A model generated the notes under the pieces. The model did not search any database. It had not been told where the DNA came from and saw nothing but the letters and a program-made list of their open reading frames with translations. Positions 31,995 through 40,493 of a stretch of 64,000 bases of DNA are shown piece by piece. Source of the DNA: an uncultured Collinsella sp. (GTDB taxonomy: Bacteria; Actinomycetota; Coriobacteriia; Coriobacteriales; Coriobacteriaceae); assembly GCA_900541015.1 (NCBI GenBank), contig UQIB01000001.1, positions 87,776-151,775 on the forward strand, given 5' to 3'. A program made the translations under genes and the position numbers. The stretch's first letter is position 1; each line of letters starts with the position of its first letter.

Positions 31995-33296
31995 CTAGCG
32001 GATATGCGCGGGTTTTCCGCCCCAGTAGAAGCGGCAGAAGGCTCGTTTGCGCTTTTGGGGTTTGCCTACGAGCTCCATGGTGGCGATGGCTATGTCTTCG
32101 GCTGCGTGGGGACGGCGTAGTACTTCGCCGTTGATGAGTAGCGCTTTGAGCGACTCAGGGTGGTCGTGCAGGTGACGAAGCGTCACGATGAGTTCTCGTG
32201 CGGTGGTGACGTGCATGCTGGCGCCCATGCCGGTGAGCATTGTGGTGTTGGCCTTTTCCTGACCGTATGATTTGCCCAGCAGGATCATCGGCAGATGTGC
32301 GCATAGGCACTCGGTGACCGTGAGTCCGCCCGATTTGAGGATTGCCAGGTCGCAGCCGTGCATGAGGGCCGCCATGTCGTCCACGTAGTCCAGAACCGTG
32401 ACGTTGTCGAGCTTCATGGCGTCGAAGAGCGTCTTGAGTCGGGCGGCGTATTCCTTATCCTTGCCCGGTAAAAAGACAAAGTGCATGTCTTCAAAGCTGC
32501 GTAAGAAGGGGAGCGTGTGGTCCATCGCGGCACGGAAACGCACGTATGGTTGGGGCAAACTGGCGCCGGCCATCACCAATACGACGGTTTTGTCTATGGG
32601 GAGATTGAACTTGCTGAGCTCATCTTCTCGTTTGTAATCTGAATCGAAACCGGCTCGGATGGGGATGCCCGTTATGCGGATCTTTGACTCGGGAACCTTG
32701 CGCGGGCGCAGCGTTTCGGCCATAAACTCGTTGGCCACGCAGAACAGGTCGGTGTCCTTGTGGGGCCAAAAGCCTTCGACTTCATAGTCTGTTGGTACGC
32801 AGATGACCGGATAATCGATACCCGTAATTACGCGGGCGCCCACGGCAACATTGGCTGCTGTGATGTGCGTTGCGACCACGGCTATAGGCCTGCAGCGACG
32901 AATATATTCGTTGAAGGCGGGGAACATAATTCGCGACCATGCCGTGCCGCCACCCCAGAGAAGATGTCCCGTAAGCGTATATCGCCAGGTCAGGTCGTAA
33001 ATGGGGCGTGTGGCTCCCGTAAAAGAAGCCGCGGTCTTATTGCCGTCGAATTTAATACGTCCAAAATCAAGGATATCGAGCACTTCAATTTCAATATCCT
33101 CAGGGATTCCCTTGGTGCCGCGGATAAGGTCAAATGCTTGTGCAATCGCGTTGGCGGCGGCTTTGTGGCCCGATCCAACCGATGCGTGCACAATGGTTAC
33201 CAGGGGTTTTTGTGCAGGTAAAACGGTCATTTGCTCCGGTTGGGGAGTGGCTTGCATGGGCAGGGGAGCGCTATTGCTCGTCTGCGTTTGATCCAT
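31995..33296 (-). CDS. MGDG synthase/UgtP-like glycosyltransferase
   Basis: The 433 residues match the GT28-type diacylglycerol glycosyltransferases (monogalactosyldiacylglycerol synthase, UgtP): HASVGSGHKAAANAIAQAF near the N-terminus, ATHITAANVA, CVPTDYEVEGFW, and in the donor-binding half LKSGGLTVTECLCAHLPMIL. It probably transfers a sugar from UDP-sugar to diacylglycerol for membrane glycolipids or lipoteichoic acid anchors. The start at 33296 has AAGGGGAG about 8 bases upstream. A longer in-frame extension to 33713 lacks family similarity and would overlap trxB on the other strand. Confidence 0.87.
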   Translation of the reverse strand: MDQTQTSNSAPLPMQATPQPEQMTVLPAQKPLVTIVHASVGSGHKAAANAIAQAFDLIRGTKGIPEDIEIEVLDILDFGRIKFDGNKTAASFTGATRPIYDLTWRYTLTGHLLWGGGTAWSRIMFPAFNEYIRRCRPIAVVATHITAANVAVGARVITGIDYPVICVPTDYEVEGFWPHKDTDLFCVANEFMAETLRPRKVPESKIRITGIPIRAGFDSDYKREDELSKFNLPIDKTVVLVMAGASLPQPYVRFRAAMDHTLPFLRSFEDMHFVFLPGKDKEYAARLKTLFDAMKLDNVTVLDYVDDMAALMHGCDLAILKSGGLTVTECLCAHLPMILLGKSYGQEKANTTMLTGMGASMHVTTARELIVTLRHLHDHPESLKALLINGEVLRRPHAAEDIAIATMELVGKPQKRKRAFCRFYWGGKPAHIR

Positions 33297-33413
33297 CGAT
33301 AACTCCCCTTCAGCTTTGTTATGCGATTTATCATTGTAGTGCATGAGTGTCATGTTCACGTAAATTTGGGTATGAGCGCAAAGAACGACAACGTTTCGAC
33401 GAGAGGATTCTTC

Positions 33414-34352
33414 ATGACTACCGATCAGCCGATTGATGTTGCGATTATCGGTGGAGGCCCCGCGGGCTATGCTGCCGCCATTTACGCTGCGCGTGCCAAC
33501 CTGACGACGACCGTGATTGAGCAGGGCATGTCGGGTGGACAGATCGCCACGACCAATGAAGTCGAGAACTATCCGGGCATTCCGCTCTTGAGTGGCGCCG
33601 AACTCGGCGAGCATTTTCAGCAACATGCAGAGGGGCTGGGAGCGCAGGTTACATGGAGCATGGTTACGGGTATCGATTACGATGCCGATGCAGCGCTGTT
33701 TACGGTGCATCACGATATGGGCGATACGCTTGCCTCGAGCGTTATCGCTTGCATGGGTGCCACGCCGCGTCCGGCAGGTTTCGCTGGCGAGGATACCTAT
33801 CGCGGTCGTGGCGTTTCATATTGCGCAACATGTGACGGCATGTTCTTCCGCGGCAAACAGGTCTTTGTAATCGGTGGTGGCAATTCGGCATGCGAAGAGG
33901 CACTGTTCCTGTCAGACATTGCCAGCAGTGTGACCATCGTGCTGCGCCGCGACCAGTTCCGTGCGCCTGATGGTGTTGTTCAGAAAGTACTCGAAAAGGA
34001 CAATATTACAGTTAGGTACCAAACTAGTATTGTGGAGCTCTCGGGCGACGCCATGCCAACGACGATCGCCTTTAAGGACAATTCATCCGGGGAAATTCAT
34101 ACCGAGTCATTTGAGCCCGGCTCTTTTGGCATCTTTGTCTATACCGGGACGCAACCCCATACCGAGCTTGTTGAACATCTAGTCGATCTGGCGCCTGATG
34201 GCGGCATTCTGACTGATGAATCCATGGCGACCCGCACGCCAGGTCTATTTGCCGCTGGCGATATCCGTTCCAAGCGTTTACGCCAGGTTGTGACCGCGGT
34301 TTCTGACGGAGCCATAGCGGCAACCAGCGCATATGCATTTCTCCGTAGATAA
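33414..34352 (+). CDS. trxB: Thioredoxin-disulfide reductase
   Basis: NADPH-dependent flavoenzyme that reduces thioredoxin. The 312 residues have the FAD-binding IIGGGPAGYAAAIYAARANL, the redox pair in SYCATCDGMFF, the NADPH site VIGGGNSACEEA and the C-terminal FAD motif GLFAAGDIR. ATG 33414 follows GAGAGGA (33401-33407); in-frame upstream codons from 33321 overlap the region of the divergent glycosyltransferase promoter and are rejected. It is a single-gene unit ending in a strong terminator. Confidence 0.94.
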   Translation: MTTDQPIDVAIIGGGPAGYAAAIYAARANLTTTVIEQGMSGGQIATTNEVENYPGIPLLSGAELGEHFQQHAEGLGAQVTWSMVTGIDYDADAALFTVHHDMGDTLASSVIACMGATPRPAGFAGEDTYRGRGVSYCATCDGMFFRGKQVFVIGGGNSACEEALFLSDIASSVTIVLRRDQFRAPDGVVQKVLEKDNITVRYQTSIVELSGDAMPTTIAFKDNSSGEIHTESFEPGSFGIFVYTGTQPHTELVEHLVDLAPDGGILTDESMATRTPGLFAAGDIRSKRLRQVVTAVSDGAIAATSAYAFLRR

Positions 34353-34396
34353 GTACGATAATATATCTTATGTAATGTTGTTATCAATTTACTAAG

Positions 34397-34435
34397 TGGC
34401 GGGACGATGTATCAGTGCTCCGTCCCGCCAATTTT
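34397..34435 (+). terminator. Rho-independent terminator after trxB
   Basis: TGGCGGGACG (34397-34406) pairs perfectly with CGTCCCGCCA (34421-34430) and is followed by ATTTTC. Confidence 0.85.
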
Positions 34436-34505
34436 CTTGCCGGCTATGTGGTATGCAAAACTAGATTACGTAGAATACAATATAAAAAATGAACGGAGGA
34501 CCTTT

Positions 34506-35117
34506 ATGAATCACGTTAAACACGTTATTCCGATGTCTGATTCGTCGGTCAGCATTAAGCCTGAGGATATTCAGCCCACTGTGCTGCCCGATGCATTTAT
34601 TCAGTCCGATATCGTGCGCAAACTCAATACGTTGAGTCTGCCGCGCTATGACCAGTTGCCAAATGTGACGCTCTACCGCGACCAGGTCATTGAGTATGTT
34701 GCGCTGTGGATGGAGCCGCTGTCCATTTGCGTTGAGCAACCCATCATTACGCCATCGATGATCAATAACTACGTAAAGGTCGGCCTAGTGCCTGCTCCGG
34801 TCAAAAAGCAATATGGCCGCGAGCAGATTGCCCGCCTGATCGCTATCTGCATCTTTAAACAGGTGCTACCTATTGCTGCTGTGCAGGCACTCTTTAACAT
34901 TCAGCGTTTGAGCTACGATGCCCCGACGGCCTTCGATTATGTGGTCGATCAGCTCGAGGCATCGATTCGTTCGGCGTTTTCCGTCGAGCAGACGCCGGTT
35001 CCCGATACGGCGCATCAGGTAACGCGTGAGTCGCTGCTTGTGCGCAGCGCGGTATCGTCCTTCGTTTCGAAGGCGTACCTGATGAGCTATCTCAAGTTCA
35101 ACGGGTTTAATAGCTAG
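34506..35117 (+). CDS. DUF1836 domain-containing protein, putative regulator
   Basis: The 203-residue protein has the DUF1836 pattern: LPRYDQLPNVTLYRDQVIEY, ITPSMINNYVKVGLVPAPVK and YGREQIARLIAICIFKQVLP. These resemble a MerR-like helix-turn-helix, so DNA binding is plausible; no target is known. ATG 34506 follows CGGAGGA (34494-34500). It stands alone between two strong terminators. Confidence 0.8.
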   Translation: MNHVKHVIPMSDSSVSIKPEDIQPTVLPDAFIQSDIVRKLNTLSLPRYDQLPNVTLYRDQVIEYVALWMEPLSICVEQPIITPSMINNYVKVGLVPAPVKKQYGREQIARLIAICIFKQVLPIAAVQALFNIQRLSYDAPTAFDYVVDQLEASIRSAFSVEQTPVPDTAHQVTRESLLVRSAVSSFVSKAYLMSYLKFNGFNS

Positions 35118-35129
35118 TCGACGTATAAA

Positions 35130-35176
35130 ACGGGCGGGATAAAGAGGCATCTGTCGCTTTATCCCGCCCGTATTTT
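35130..35176. terminator. Strong bidirectional terminator between DUF1836 and degV
   Basis: ACGGGCGGGATAAAG (35130-35144) pairs exactly with CTTTATCCCGCCCGT (35157-35171), with ATTTTT on the right and TATAAA on the left. It can serve both convergent genes. Confidence 0.9.
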
Positions 35177-35190
35177 TGCTTGGTTGGACT

Positions 35191-36057
35191 TTATTTGCCC
35201 GAAGCTACGCCCATGCCGTAGCCGATGATTAGGCCGTGCATCTCGGCGTAATAGGAATCCAGGCCGTTGCAGGGCATGATGATGGTCTTGGAGCCGGGCC
35301 AATGCTCGACTATGCGGTCAGTAAGCGCCTGTGCTCCAGCTTCGTTCTCAACGTGATCGATGATGACCTCGCCGCCCGTAAAACCCTCGGCTTCCATGGT
35401 GTCGATGATCTTGTTGAGCATCTTCTTTTCGCCACGCGTGTGCCCGACGAGTTCGATTTTACCGGCCTCGCTCGCCGTGCCCAAAATGCGGATATTGAGC
35501 TTGTTGGCAATGACGCCGGCTGCCTTAGGGATACGTCCGGCTTTGGCCAGGTTTTCGTAATTGCACAAGCTGAAGAGGATTTTGCTGTTCTGCTCAAGGC
35601 TATCGAAGTATGCGCAAGCGTCCTCGAATGAGACATCCGGATTGCTTGCAAGATAGCGGTCGAACAGCAAGAAAATGAGGTCCATTTTGCCGCCAGCTGC
35701 GCGCGAATTGACTAGATGAATCTGCCGGTCGGGCTCCTCGGCAAGAACCATATCGCGAGCCGTGGCTGCTGCGTTGTAGCTGCCCGACACGCCCTCAGAG
35801 ATCGGCATGCAGATGGTCTTGTCTGCCAATTTGAAGAGCTCGGCCCACTCCCCTACGCTGGGACAAGCGCTCGAAGAAGCGTTCGTCTCCGCCTGAACAG
35901 CGCAGTTGAGTTCATGAACATCGAGTGAAAGGTCATCGACGAATTCACGCTCCCCCACTCGAATTTTGAGGGGCGCAAATGCAAAGGTGGTATGGGGCGC
36001 AGTCGGTTGCCAATCGCGGAGGTTGCAGCTTGAATCGGAGATAAGTGCCCAGCTCAT
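35191..36057 (-). CDS. DegV family fatty-acid-binding protein
   Basis: The 288 residues match the DegV family, which binds a fatty acid and in Firmicutes presents it to fatty-acid kinase FakA. Visible landmarks are the N-terminal ISDSSCNL, ACPSVGEWAELF, the SEGVSGSYNAA loop that contacts the carboxylate, and LAKAGRIPKAAGVIANKLNI. No fakA is in the window. The start ATG has GAAAGGACC upstream and the terminator shared with DUF1836 lies downstream. Confidence 0.9.
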   Translation of the reverse strand: MSWALISDSSCNLRDWQPTAPHTTFAFAPLKIRVGEREFVDDLSLDVHELNCAVQAETNASSSACPSVGEWAELFKLADKTICMPISEGVSGSYNAAATARDMVLAEEPDRQIHLVNSRAAGGKMDLIFLLFDRYLASNPDVSFEDACAYFDSLEQNSKILFSLCNYENLAKAGRIPKAAGVIANKLNIRILGTASEAGKIELVGHTRGEKKMLNKIIDTMEAEGFTGGEVIIDHVENEAGAQALTDRIVEHWPGSKTIIMPCNGLDSYYAEMHGLIIGYGMGVASGK

Positions 36058-36110
36058 AGAGGGTCCTTTCTAATTGTTCCTCAACAATTATAGCCATCTT
36101 GCAAACTGAA

Positions 36111-36149
36111 TGTGCGGCTATCTAGTTTTGAATACTAGATAGCCGCACA
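36111..36149. repeat. Perfect 16-bp stem hairpin upstream of degV
   Basis: Bases 36111-36126 (TGTGCGGCTATCTAGT) are exactly complementary to 36134-36149 around a 7-base loop. It lies between the NlpC/P60 terminator and the degV promoter region. It may be a second terminator for the NlpC gene, read on the minus strand, or an operator. Confidence 0.6.
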
Positions 36150-36156
36150 ATATTAG

Positions 36157-36197
36157 AGAAAAACGAATGGACCTCGCGACTTAAAGCCACGAGGTCC
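36157..36197 (-). terminator. Rho-independent terminator after the NlpC/P60 gene
   Basis: On the minus strand GGACCTCG (36197-36190) pairs with CGAGGTCC (36176-36169), followed by ATTCGTTTTTCTC. Confidence 0.8.
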
Positions 36198-36222
36198 ACA
36201 TTCACACGCTGTGTAAGATGAC

Positions 36223-37350
36223 TTAGTAACGCACGAAGATATAATTGTTGTTCATGCCGGCAGCAACGGAGCTGATGATAACACCCGTGTTGTAGTCGGA
36301 AGCATGAATCATCTGACCACCACCGATGTAAATGCCGGTGTGGTACGAGTTGACCACAACGTCACCGGGCTGCGGATCGGACACACGCGTCCAGCCCATA
36401 AAGGTGCCCGTGGTGCCCAGGCGGCAATAGCGACCAGTGAGGCAATAGCTAACAAAACCAGAGCAGTCGAAGCTGTTCGGGCCAATTCCGCCCCAGGAAT
36501 AAGCACAACCAAGCTTGCTGTATGCACGCGAGACAACAGAACCGCCATCGACGGACTGGCTCGGAGCAGAAGGCGTCGGAGCCGGAGCAGGCGTGGGGGG
36601 CTGCGGCGTCGGAGCAGGTGCCGGCGTAGGAGCCGGAGTGTTGCCGCCCTGGTTGTTGTTATTGCTGGTCTGGCCACCGTTGTTGGTGTTCTCGGTCGTA
36701 CCGGCAGTCTCGTTGCTCACCGTGGCCTTCTCGGCGGTGCTGGCGTTGATGCCGGCCTGCAGCGCGGCGTTGGCTTCGGCCTCGGCGGCTAGTTCGGCCT
36801 GCAGCTGTGAATCCAGAGAGTTTACGACGTTCTGGGCTTCAGCCTGCTGGGCGTTAAGCTCGTCGACCTTCTTTTGCGTGGCGGCGACGTTCTTTTCCTG
36901 CTCGGACTGCTTATCGGTGAGCTGCTGCTTAAGTTCCTTGACCTCTTGAATGGTCTGAGCTTGCTTATCAGAAACTTTGCCGTAGTAGAACAGACGATTG
37001 AGCATATCGCTCAGGTCATCGACACCCGTCAGAACCTGAAGTAGGCTCAGACCGCCGGTTTTGTACTCACCGGCGACATAGGTCGAGAGCTTGGCCTGAC
37101 CATCGGCGATCTCCTGCTGCTTTTGCGTGATCTCGCCGGCAGTCTGATCGAGCGCCTGCGTCTGCGTGGCGAGCTCATCGTAAATCTGCTGGGTTTGGGT
37201 ACCGATCTGCTCGAGCTTCGTACGAGCGGCGGCAAGGTCGGATGCGGTATCGGCGTAGGCAGGAGCCGCGAGGCCCAAGCCCAAAACACAAGCGAGGGTT
37301 GCCGTAGCAGCGCAGCGTGCCATGTTTTTGTGCGTGTTTGCTGTGCGCAT
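36223..37350 (-). CDS. Secreted NlpC/P60 peptidoglycan endopeptidase
   Basis: The 375 residues start with a signal peptide (ATATLACVLGLGLAAPAYA). Two long coiled-coil segments rich in Gln/Glu follow (residues 35-215), then an Asn/Gly and Pro/Ala/Thr linker (TPAPTPAPAPTPQPPTPAP), and then an NlpC/P60 domain with catalytic Cys in FDCSGFVSYC near residue 295 and His in YHTGIYIGGG. The layout resembles RipA and CwlO-type D,L-endopeptidases that cut stem peptides during growth and separation; the coiled coil may be an FtsEX docking region. It has its own terminator. Confidence 0.92.
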   Translation of the reverse strand: MRTANTHKNMARCAATATLACVLGLGLAAPAYADTASDLAAARTKLEQIGTQTQQIYDELATQTQALDQTAGEITQKQQEIADGQAKLSTYVAGEYKTGGLSLLQVLTGVDDLSDMLNRLFYYGKVSDKQAQTIQEVKELKQQLTDKQSEQEKNVAATQKKVDELNAQQAEAQNVVNSLDSQLQAELAAEAEANAALQAGINASTAEKATVSNETAGTTENTNNGGQTSNNNNQGGNTPAPTPAPAPTPQPPTPAPAPTPSAPSQSVDGGSVVSRAYSKLGCAYSWGGIGPNSFDCSGFVSYCLTGRYCRLGTTGTFMGWTRVSDPQPGDVVVNSYHTGIYIGGGQMIHASDYNTGVIISSVAAGMNNNYIFVRY

Positions 37351-37382
37351 GTAGCTTCCTTTCCAGTAACTAAGGGTAACGG

Positions 37383-37913
37383 CTAGTCCACCGTCACCAG
37401 ACTAAAGAGCTCCACATCGTCATTAGACGGCGTGAGCTTCTCGCGCGGGTTGAGAAACGCAAGCTCAAGGATACAACCGTAACCGACAAGCTTTGCGCCC
37501 ATATCTCGCACCAGTTTACCTGTTGCCTCGACGGTTCCGCCCGTCGCGACCAAGTCGTCCAGAATCAACACGGTATCTTTAGAGCTGATAGCGTCGGCGT
37601 GGATCTCAATTGAATCGGTGCCGTACTCGAGCTCGTAGCTCTGGCTTACGGTCTCGCGCGGCAGCTTGCCCGGTTTACGTGCGGGAACAAAGCCGGCGCC
37701 AAGGGCTACAGCCACCGGTACGCCAACCATAAAGCCGCGGGCCTCGGGACCCACGACCTTGGTGATTCCCATGCCGGCAAAGTGCTCGGCGAGGGCATCG
37801 GTCATGGCTTTGAGCGCCTCGGGATTGCCAAAGAGCGGCGTGATATCTTTAAAGATGACTCCGGGCTCGGGATAGTCGGGGATGTCGACGATTTGAGATT
37901 CGAAGTCGTACAT
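37383..37913 (-). CDS. apt: Adenine phosphoribosyltransferase
   Basis: Converts adenine and PRPP to AMP. The 176 residues have the PRPP motif VLILDDLVATGGT, PDYPEPGVIFKDITPLF near the N-terminus and GPEARGFMVGVPVA. ATG 37913 has GAAAGG 8 bases upstream; an in-frame TTG at 37928 precedes that site and is rejected. It lies between the NlpC/P60 gene and ftsR on the same strand. Confidence 0.95.
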   Translation of the reverse strand: MYDFESQIVDIPDYPEPGVIFKDITPLFGNPEALKAMTDALAEHFAGMGITKVVGPEARGFMVGVPVAVALGAGFVPARKPGKLPRETVSQSYELEYGTDSIEIHADAISSKDTVLILDDLVATGGTVEATGKLVRDMGAKLVGYGCILELAFLNPREKLTPSNDDVELFSLVTVD

Positions 37914-37953
37914 TGCATGACCTTTCAATGGGTTGCCGATATTTCAGCTGAGG

Positions 37954-38832
37954 TTATTTGCCTGCGGTGGCGGTGCCGGATTGCGAAGGGGCGACGACCT
38001 TGAGTGGCTTTACGAGAGAATCCTCGTGCGAAGCCGGCATGGCTGTCTCTTCGTTTTTGGCCTTGGTGGACTCGGAGCGAGTGATTTCCTCATCGAGTGC
38101 ATCGATGTCGGCGTCCTCGACCACGGCGTTGAGCGACTCAAAAACGCGGTTCTTGAGCAGTGCGGTGTGCACGCCCTCCGTCAGGTCGTGAAGCTTCTTA
38201 AACGCACGCTCGAGCTTGGCGTCGCGCTCGTCATCGGAGGTATCCATTCCGAGCATGCTCACGAGCACCTGCTCAAACATCGAGGACTCGCGGTTGGCGG
38301 AAGACACGTACTGACGCAGGTTGCGCGGCTCGATATGGAAGCGTGACAGCTCGGAGCAGTAGCGGATGATCGGGAAATCGCGACCATCGACGAGCTCACG
38401 ATTCTGCGGACTCTTGATGATGCGAATGAGGTCGTTCTCGGCGAGCGAGCGGATAAACGAAATCTCGACGCCCAGCATATCGGGAATGGTCTCGATGGGA
38501 TGCAGCTTTTGCTTAGTCTCCTTGGGCTCCGTCTTGAGCGGAACATCGGACAGCAAGCCCACCTCGTAGGCGAGCGTTGACAGGTCCGTGGCGTTTTCCA
38601 AGCGCTGCTTAATCACGTTGAGCGGCATGTAGCGGGTCTTCTGCAAGTGCAGAATGACCTCCAAGCGATCAACGTCCTCCTTGGAGTACTGACGGTATCC
38701 CTTAGGCGTACGATGAGGGGTAATGAGCCCCTCATCCTCTAGAAATCTAATTTTTGAGTTCGAAAGATCGGGGTATGCGCCTCGAAGTAGGTTGACGACT
38801 TGGCCGATACTCAGATAGTTGCGTTCGGCCAT
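37954..38832 (-). CDS. ftsR: MerR-family regulator, FtsR-like
   Basis: The 292 residues begin with a MerR winged helix (LSIGQVVNLLRGAYPDLSNS; RFLEDEGLITPHRTPKGYRQ; DVDRLEVILHLQKTRYMPL). A long C-terminal region follows, with no metal-binding cysteines. In Corynebacterium the MerR regulator FtsR, which activates ftsZ, is encoded next to the FHA protein OdhI. The same order is seen here, with the FHA gene 3 bases upstream, which supports the name. The tail after residue 240 is acidic and Ser/Thr-rich. Direct targets in this organism are unknown. Confidence 0.8.
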   Translation of the reverse strand: MAERNYLSIGQVVNLLRGAYPDLSNSKIRFLEDEGLITPHRTPKGYRQYSKEDVDRLEVILHLQKTRYMPLNVIKQRLENATDLSTLAYEVGLLSDVPLKTEPKETKQKLHPIETIPDMLGVEISFIRSLAENDLIRIIKSPQNRELVDGRDFPIIRYCSELSRFHIEPRNLRQYVSSANRESSMFEQVLVSMLGMDTSDDERDAKLERAFKKLHDLTEGVHTALLKNRVFESLNAVVEDADIDALDEEITRSESTKAKNEETAMPASHEDSLVKPLKVVAPSQSGTATAGK

Positions 38833-38835
38833 GCC

Positions 38836-39270
38836 CTACTCACCGGTTTCGATGCGCTCCGGCGTGCTCTCGTGGTAGATGAGCGTAAACGTACCGATCT
38901 GGACGGAAGAACCGTCGTGCAGCGGGGCTGCGTTGACAATGGCGCCGTCGACCCAGGTGCCATTGAGCGAGCCCAGGTCCTCGATGCGAGCGCCGAGGCC
39001 CTCGCGAATAATGCGCGCATGGCTGCGCGAAACGGTCATGTCGTTGAGGAAGATGCCGTTTGCAGGATCGCGGCCGATGGTGGTCACGTCGTCCTCGAGC
39101 TCAAAAGCGGCACCAGTCTGCGGGCCCTTGACGATGGACAGAACGGGGGCGGTGATGCGCACGTTGGCCATGAGGTCGGGAACGGTGACGTCGCTTGAAG
39201 GCACGCGGAATACGCAGGTAGCGTCAGCAGTCTTATCATTCTGAGGCATATTGTTAACCATGTTGTCCAT
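38836..39270 (-). CDS. FHA domain protein, GarA/OdhI-like
   Basis: The 144 residues have an N-terminal segment with ATCVFRVPSSD and a C-terminal forkhead-associated domain (TTIGRDPANGIFLND, VSRSHARI, LGSLNGTWVDG). In GarA and OdhI a Thr in ETTSVFR is phosphorylated by Ser/Thr kinases and then folds onto the FHA domain, switching inhibition of 2-oxoglutarate metabolism. The Thr in ATCVFR is at the matching place. The ATG at 39270 was chosen as the first good start after TAGGGG. It is coupled to the FtsR-like gene. Confidence 0.82.
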   Translation of the reverse strand: MDNMVNNMPQNDKTADATCVFRVPSSDVTVPDLMANVRITAPVLSIVKGPQTGAAFELEDDVTTIGRDPANGIFLNDMTVSRSHARIIREGLGARIEDLGSLNGTWVDGAIVNAAPLHDGSSVQIGTFTLIYHESTPERIETGE

Positions 39271-39336
39271 GACAACCCCTAACTTATCGCGGACGTGCCG
39301 CAAATAATGAACCGTACGTAATCATACCCCAACGAA

Positions 39337-40041
39337 TCAGTCTTCGATTTCAGGGTTCAGAAAGTCGATGTCCTCGTCCTCGGGATGCGTGAGAGCCTGT
39401 TTAATGGCCACTCCGCCCTTAATGGAGTAGATGACAGCCGTGAGCATGGAGAAGATCACGCCGCCGTACACAAAGAAGATGCCGAGGGGCACCGAGCTTC
39501 CGTTGAGGCCTGGGAAGGCCGTAAGGGATGAAGGTAAAAGATGCAGGCCGTCAATAACGGGGAAACCGAGCAGCATGAGCGAGAAGCCGGTCATGAGCAG
39601 CGCTGTGGCAATCTTTCCGGGAAAGACGACATCGATGGGGCGACGGTGATAATGACGCACGATAAGCGTGCCGATGCCCAGATAGATGTCGCGGCCAATA
39701 ATGAGCACGCAGACCCAGATGGGCAGCTCTCCGCGGACCACCAGTCCCAGCACGCCGGTGAACAGCAGCGCACGGTCGCAAATGGGATCCATGACCTTGC
39801 CGAGCCACGAGACCGTCTTAGTCATGCGGGCGATCTGACCGTCCATCCAGTCGGTGGAGGCGGCAACGGCGTAGATAACGATGGCGATGACGCGGTTGTT
39901 ATCCGTCACAAACAGGTATAGAAATACCAGGGTGAGGATCAGGCGCGTAAAGGTGATGAAATTGGAGATCGTAAAGATCTTATTCGACGGGTAATCGGAA
40001 GTGCCGATAAGCTCCTTTTTGATCTTCTTTTTGATGCCCAC
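39337..40041 (-). CDS. CDP-alcohol phosphatidyltransferase (second PgsA-like)
   Basis: The 234 residues carry the family motif in STDWMDGQIARMTKTVSWLG followed by KVMDPICDR, and about six membrane segments. Compared with PgsA at 18490 the sequence is clearly divergent, so it may make cardiolipin, phosphatidylinositol phosphate or another phospholipid, or be a second PG-phosphate synthase. I chose GTG 40041, with GGGGGAG five bases upstream; open frame continues to 40167 but through sequence without family similarity. Its C-terminus is acidic (PEDEDIDFLNPEIED). Confidence 0.85.
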   Translation of the reverse strand: MGIKKKIKKELIGTSDYPSNKIFTISNFITFTRLILTLVFLYLFVTDNNRVIAIVIYAVAASTDWMDGQIARMTKTVSWLGKVMDPICDRALLFTGVLGLVVRGELPIWVCVLIIGRDIYLGIGTLIVRHYHRRPIDVVFPGKIATALLMTGFSLMLLGFPVIDGLHLLPSSLTAFPGLNGSSVPLGIFFVYGGVIFSMLTAVIYSIKGGVAIKQALTHPEDEDIDFLNPEIED

Positions 40042-40168
40042 AGGACTCCCCCGCTGGTTAACGACAAAACTTTCGATACTATACCCGTTCCGGCGATGTC
40101 TATCCAGCGTAAGCATAGAGAGTCCAGACATGTGGAGGGCGCTTTTAGGCGGCGGGGGATTTCGCATT

Positions 40169-40227
40169 CGTGTACATCAGCCTCCAAACATGTCGAAAAA
40201 TGTCGATTTTGGTGGCTGATGTACACG
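40169..40227. repeat. Inverted repeat D (20-base arms)
   Basis: CGTGTACATCAGCC (40169-40182) pairs exactly with GGCTGATGTACACG (40214-40227). After one T-T mismatch the pairing continues for five more bases (to 40188/40208). The loop contains TGTCGA twice, ten bases apart (40191, 40201). It lies upstream of the PgsA-like gene and downstream of tRNA-Pro. No second copy was seen in the window. Confidence 0.7.
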
Positions 40228-40297
40228 TTTTGATTCGGTAATCACATCGAGCGGGAACGTTGTTGCTTTAAGCAAAATAATCATAGTGATTAAAAAC

Positions 40298-40326
40298 AAA
40301 AAAGGTCAGGCACTAGGTGCCTGACC
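40298..40326 (-). terminator. Terminator after tRNA-Pro
   Basis: On the minus strand GGTCAGGCAC (40326-40317) pairs with GTGCCTGACC (40313-40304), followed by TTTTTTGTTTTT. Confidence 0.85.
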
Positions 40327-40336
40327 TGCAAACTTC

Positions 40337-40413
<77 letters not shown>

Positions 40414-40455
40414 AAGCTTTTGTTTGTTGCTCTGCTCTCGCTCGCAACAGGGAGT

Positions 40456-40485
40456 ATATTAACCCGAAACTTTAGACTTGTGCAA
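40456..40485 (-). promoter_or_regulatory. Promoter of tRNA-Pro
   Basis: On the minus strand -35 TTGCAC (40485-40480) and -10 TAATAT (40461-40456) are 18 bases apart. The tRNA 5' end is about 40 bases further on, giving a short precursor leader. Confidence 0.6.
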
Positions 40486-40493
40486 GAACTTTT

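Noticed and set aside
33297..33713. In-frame N-terminal extension of the UgtP-like glycosyltransferase
   Set aside because: The sequence upstream of 33296 lacks similarity to the family, lies beyond a good ribosome binding site and overlaps trxB.
38712..38736. 9-bp palindrome GATGAGGGG/CCCCTCATC inside the FtsR-like gene
   Set aside because: It lies in the coding sequence for the winged helix (EDEGLITPHR); codon constraints explain it well enough and no second copy was seen.
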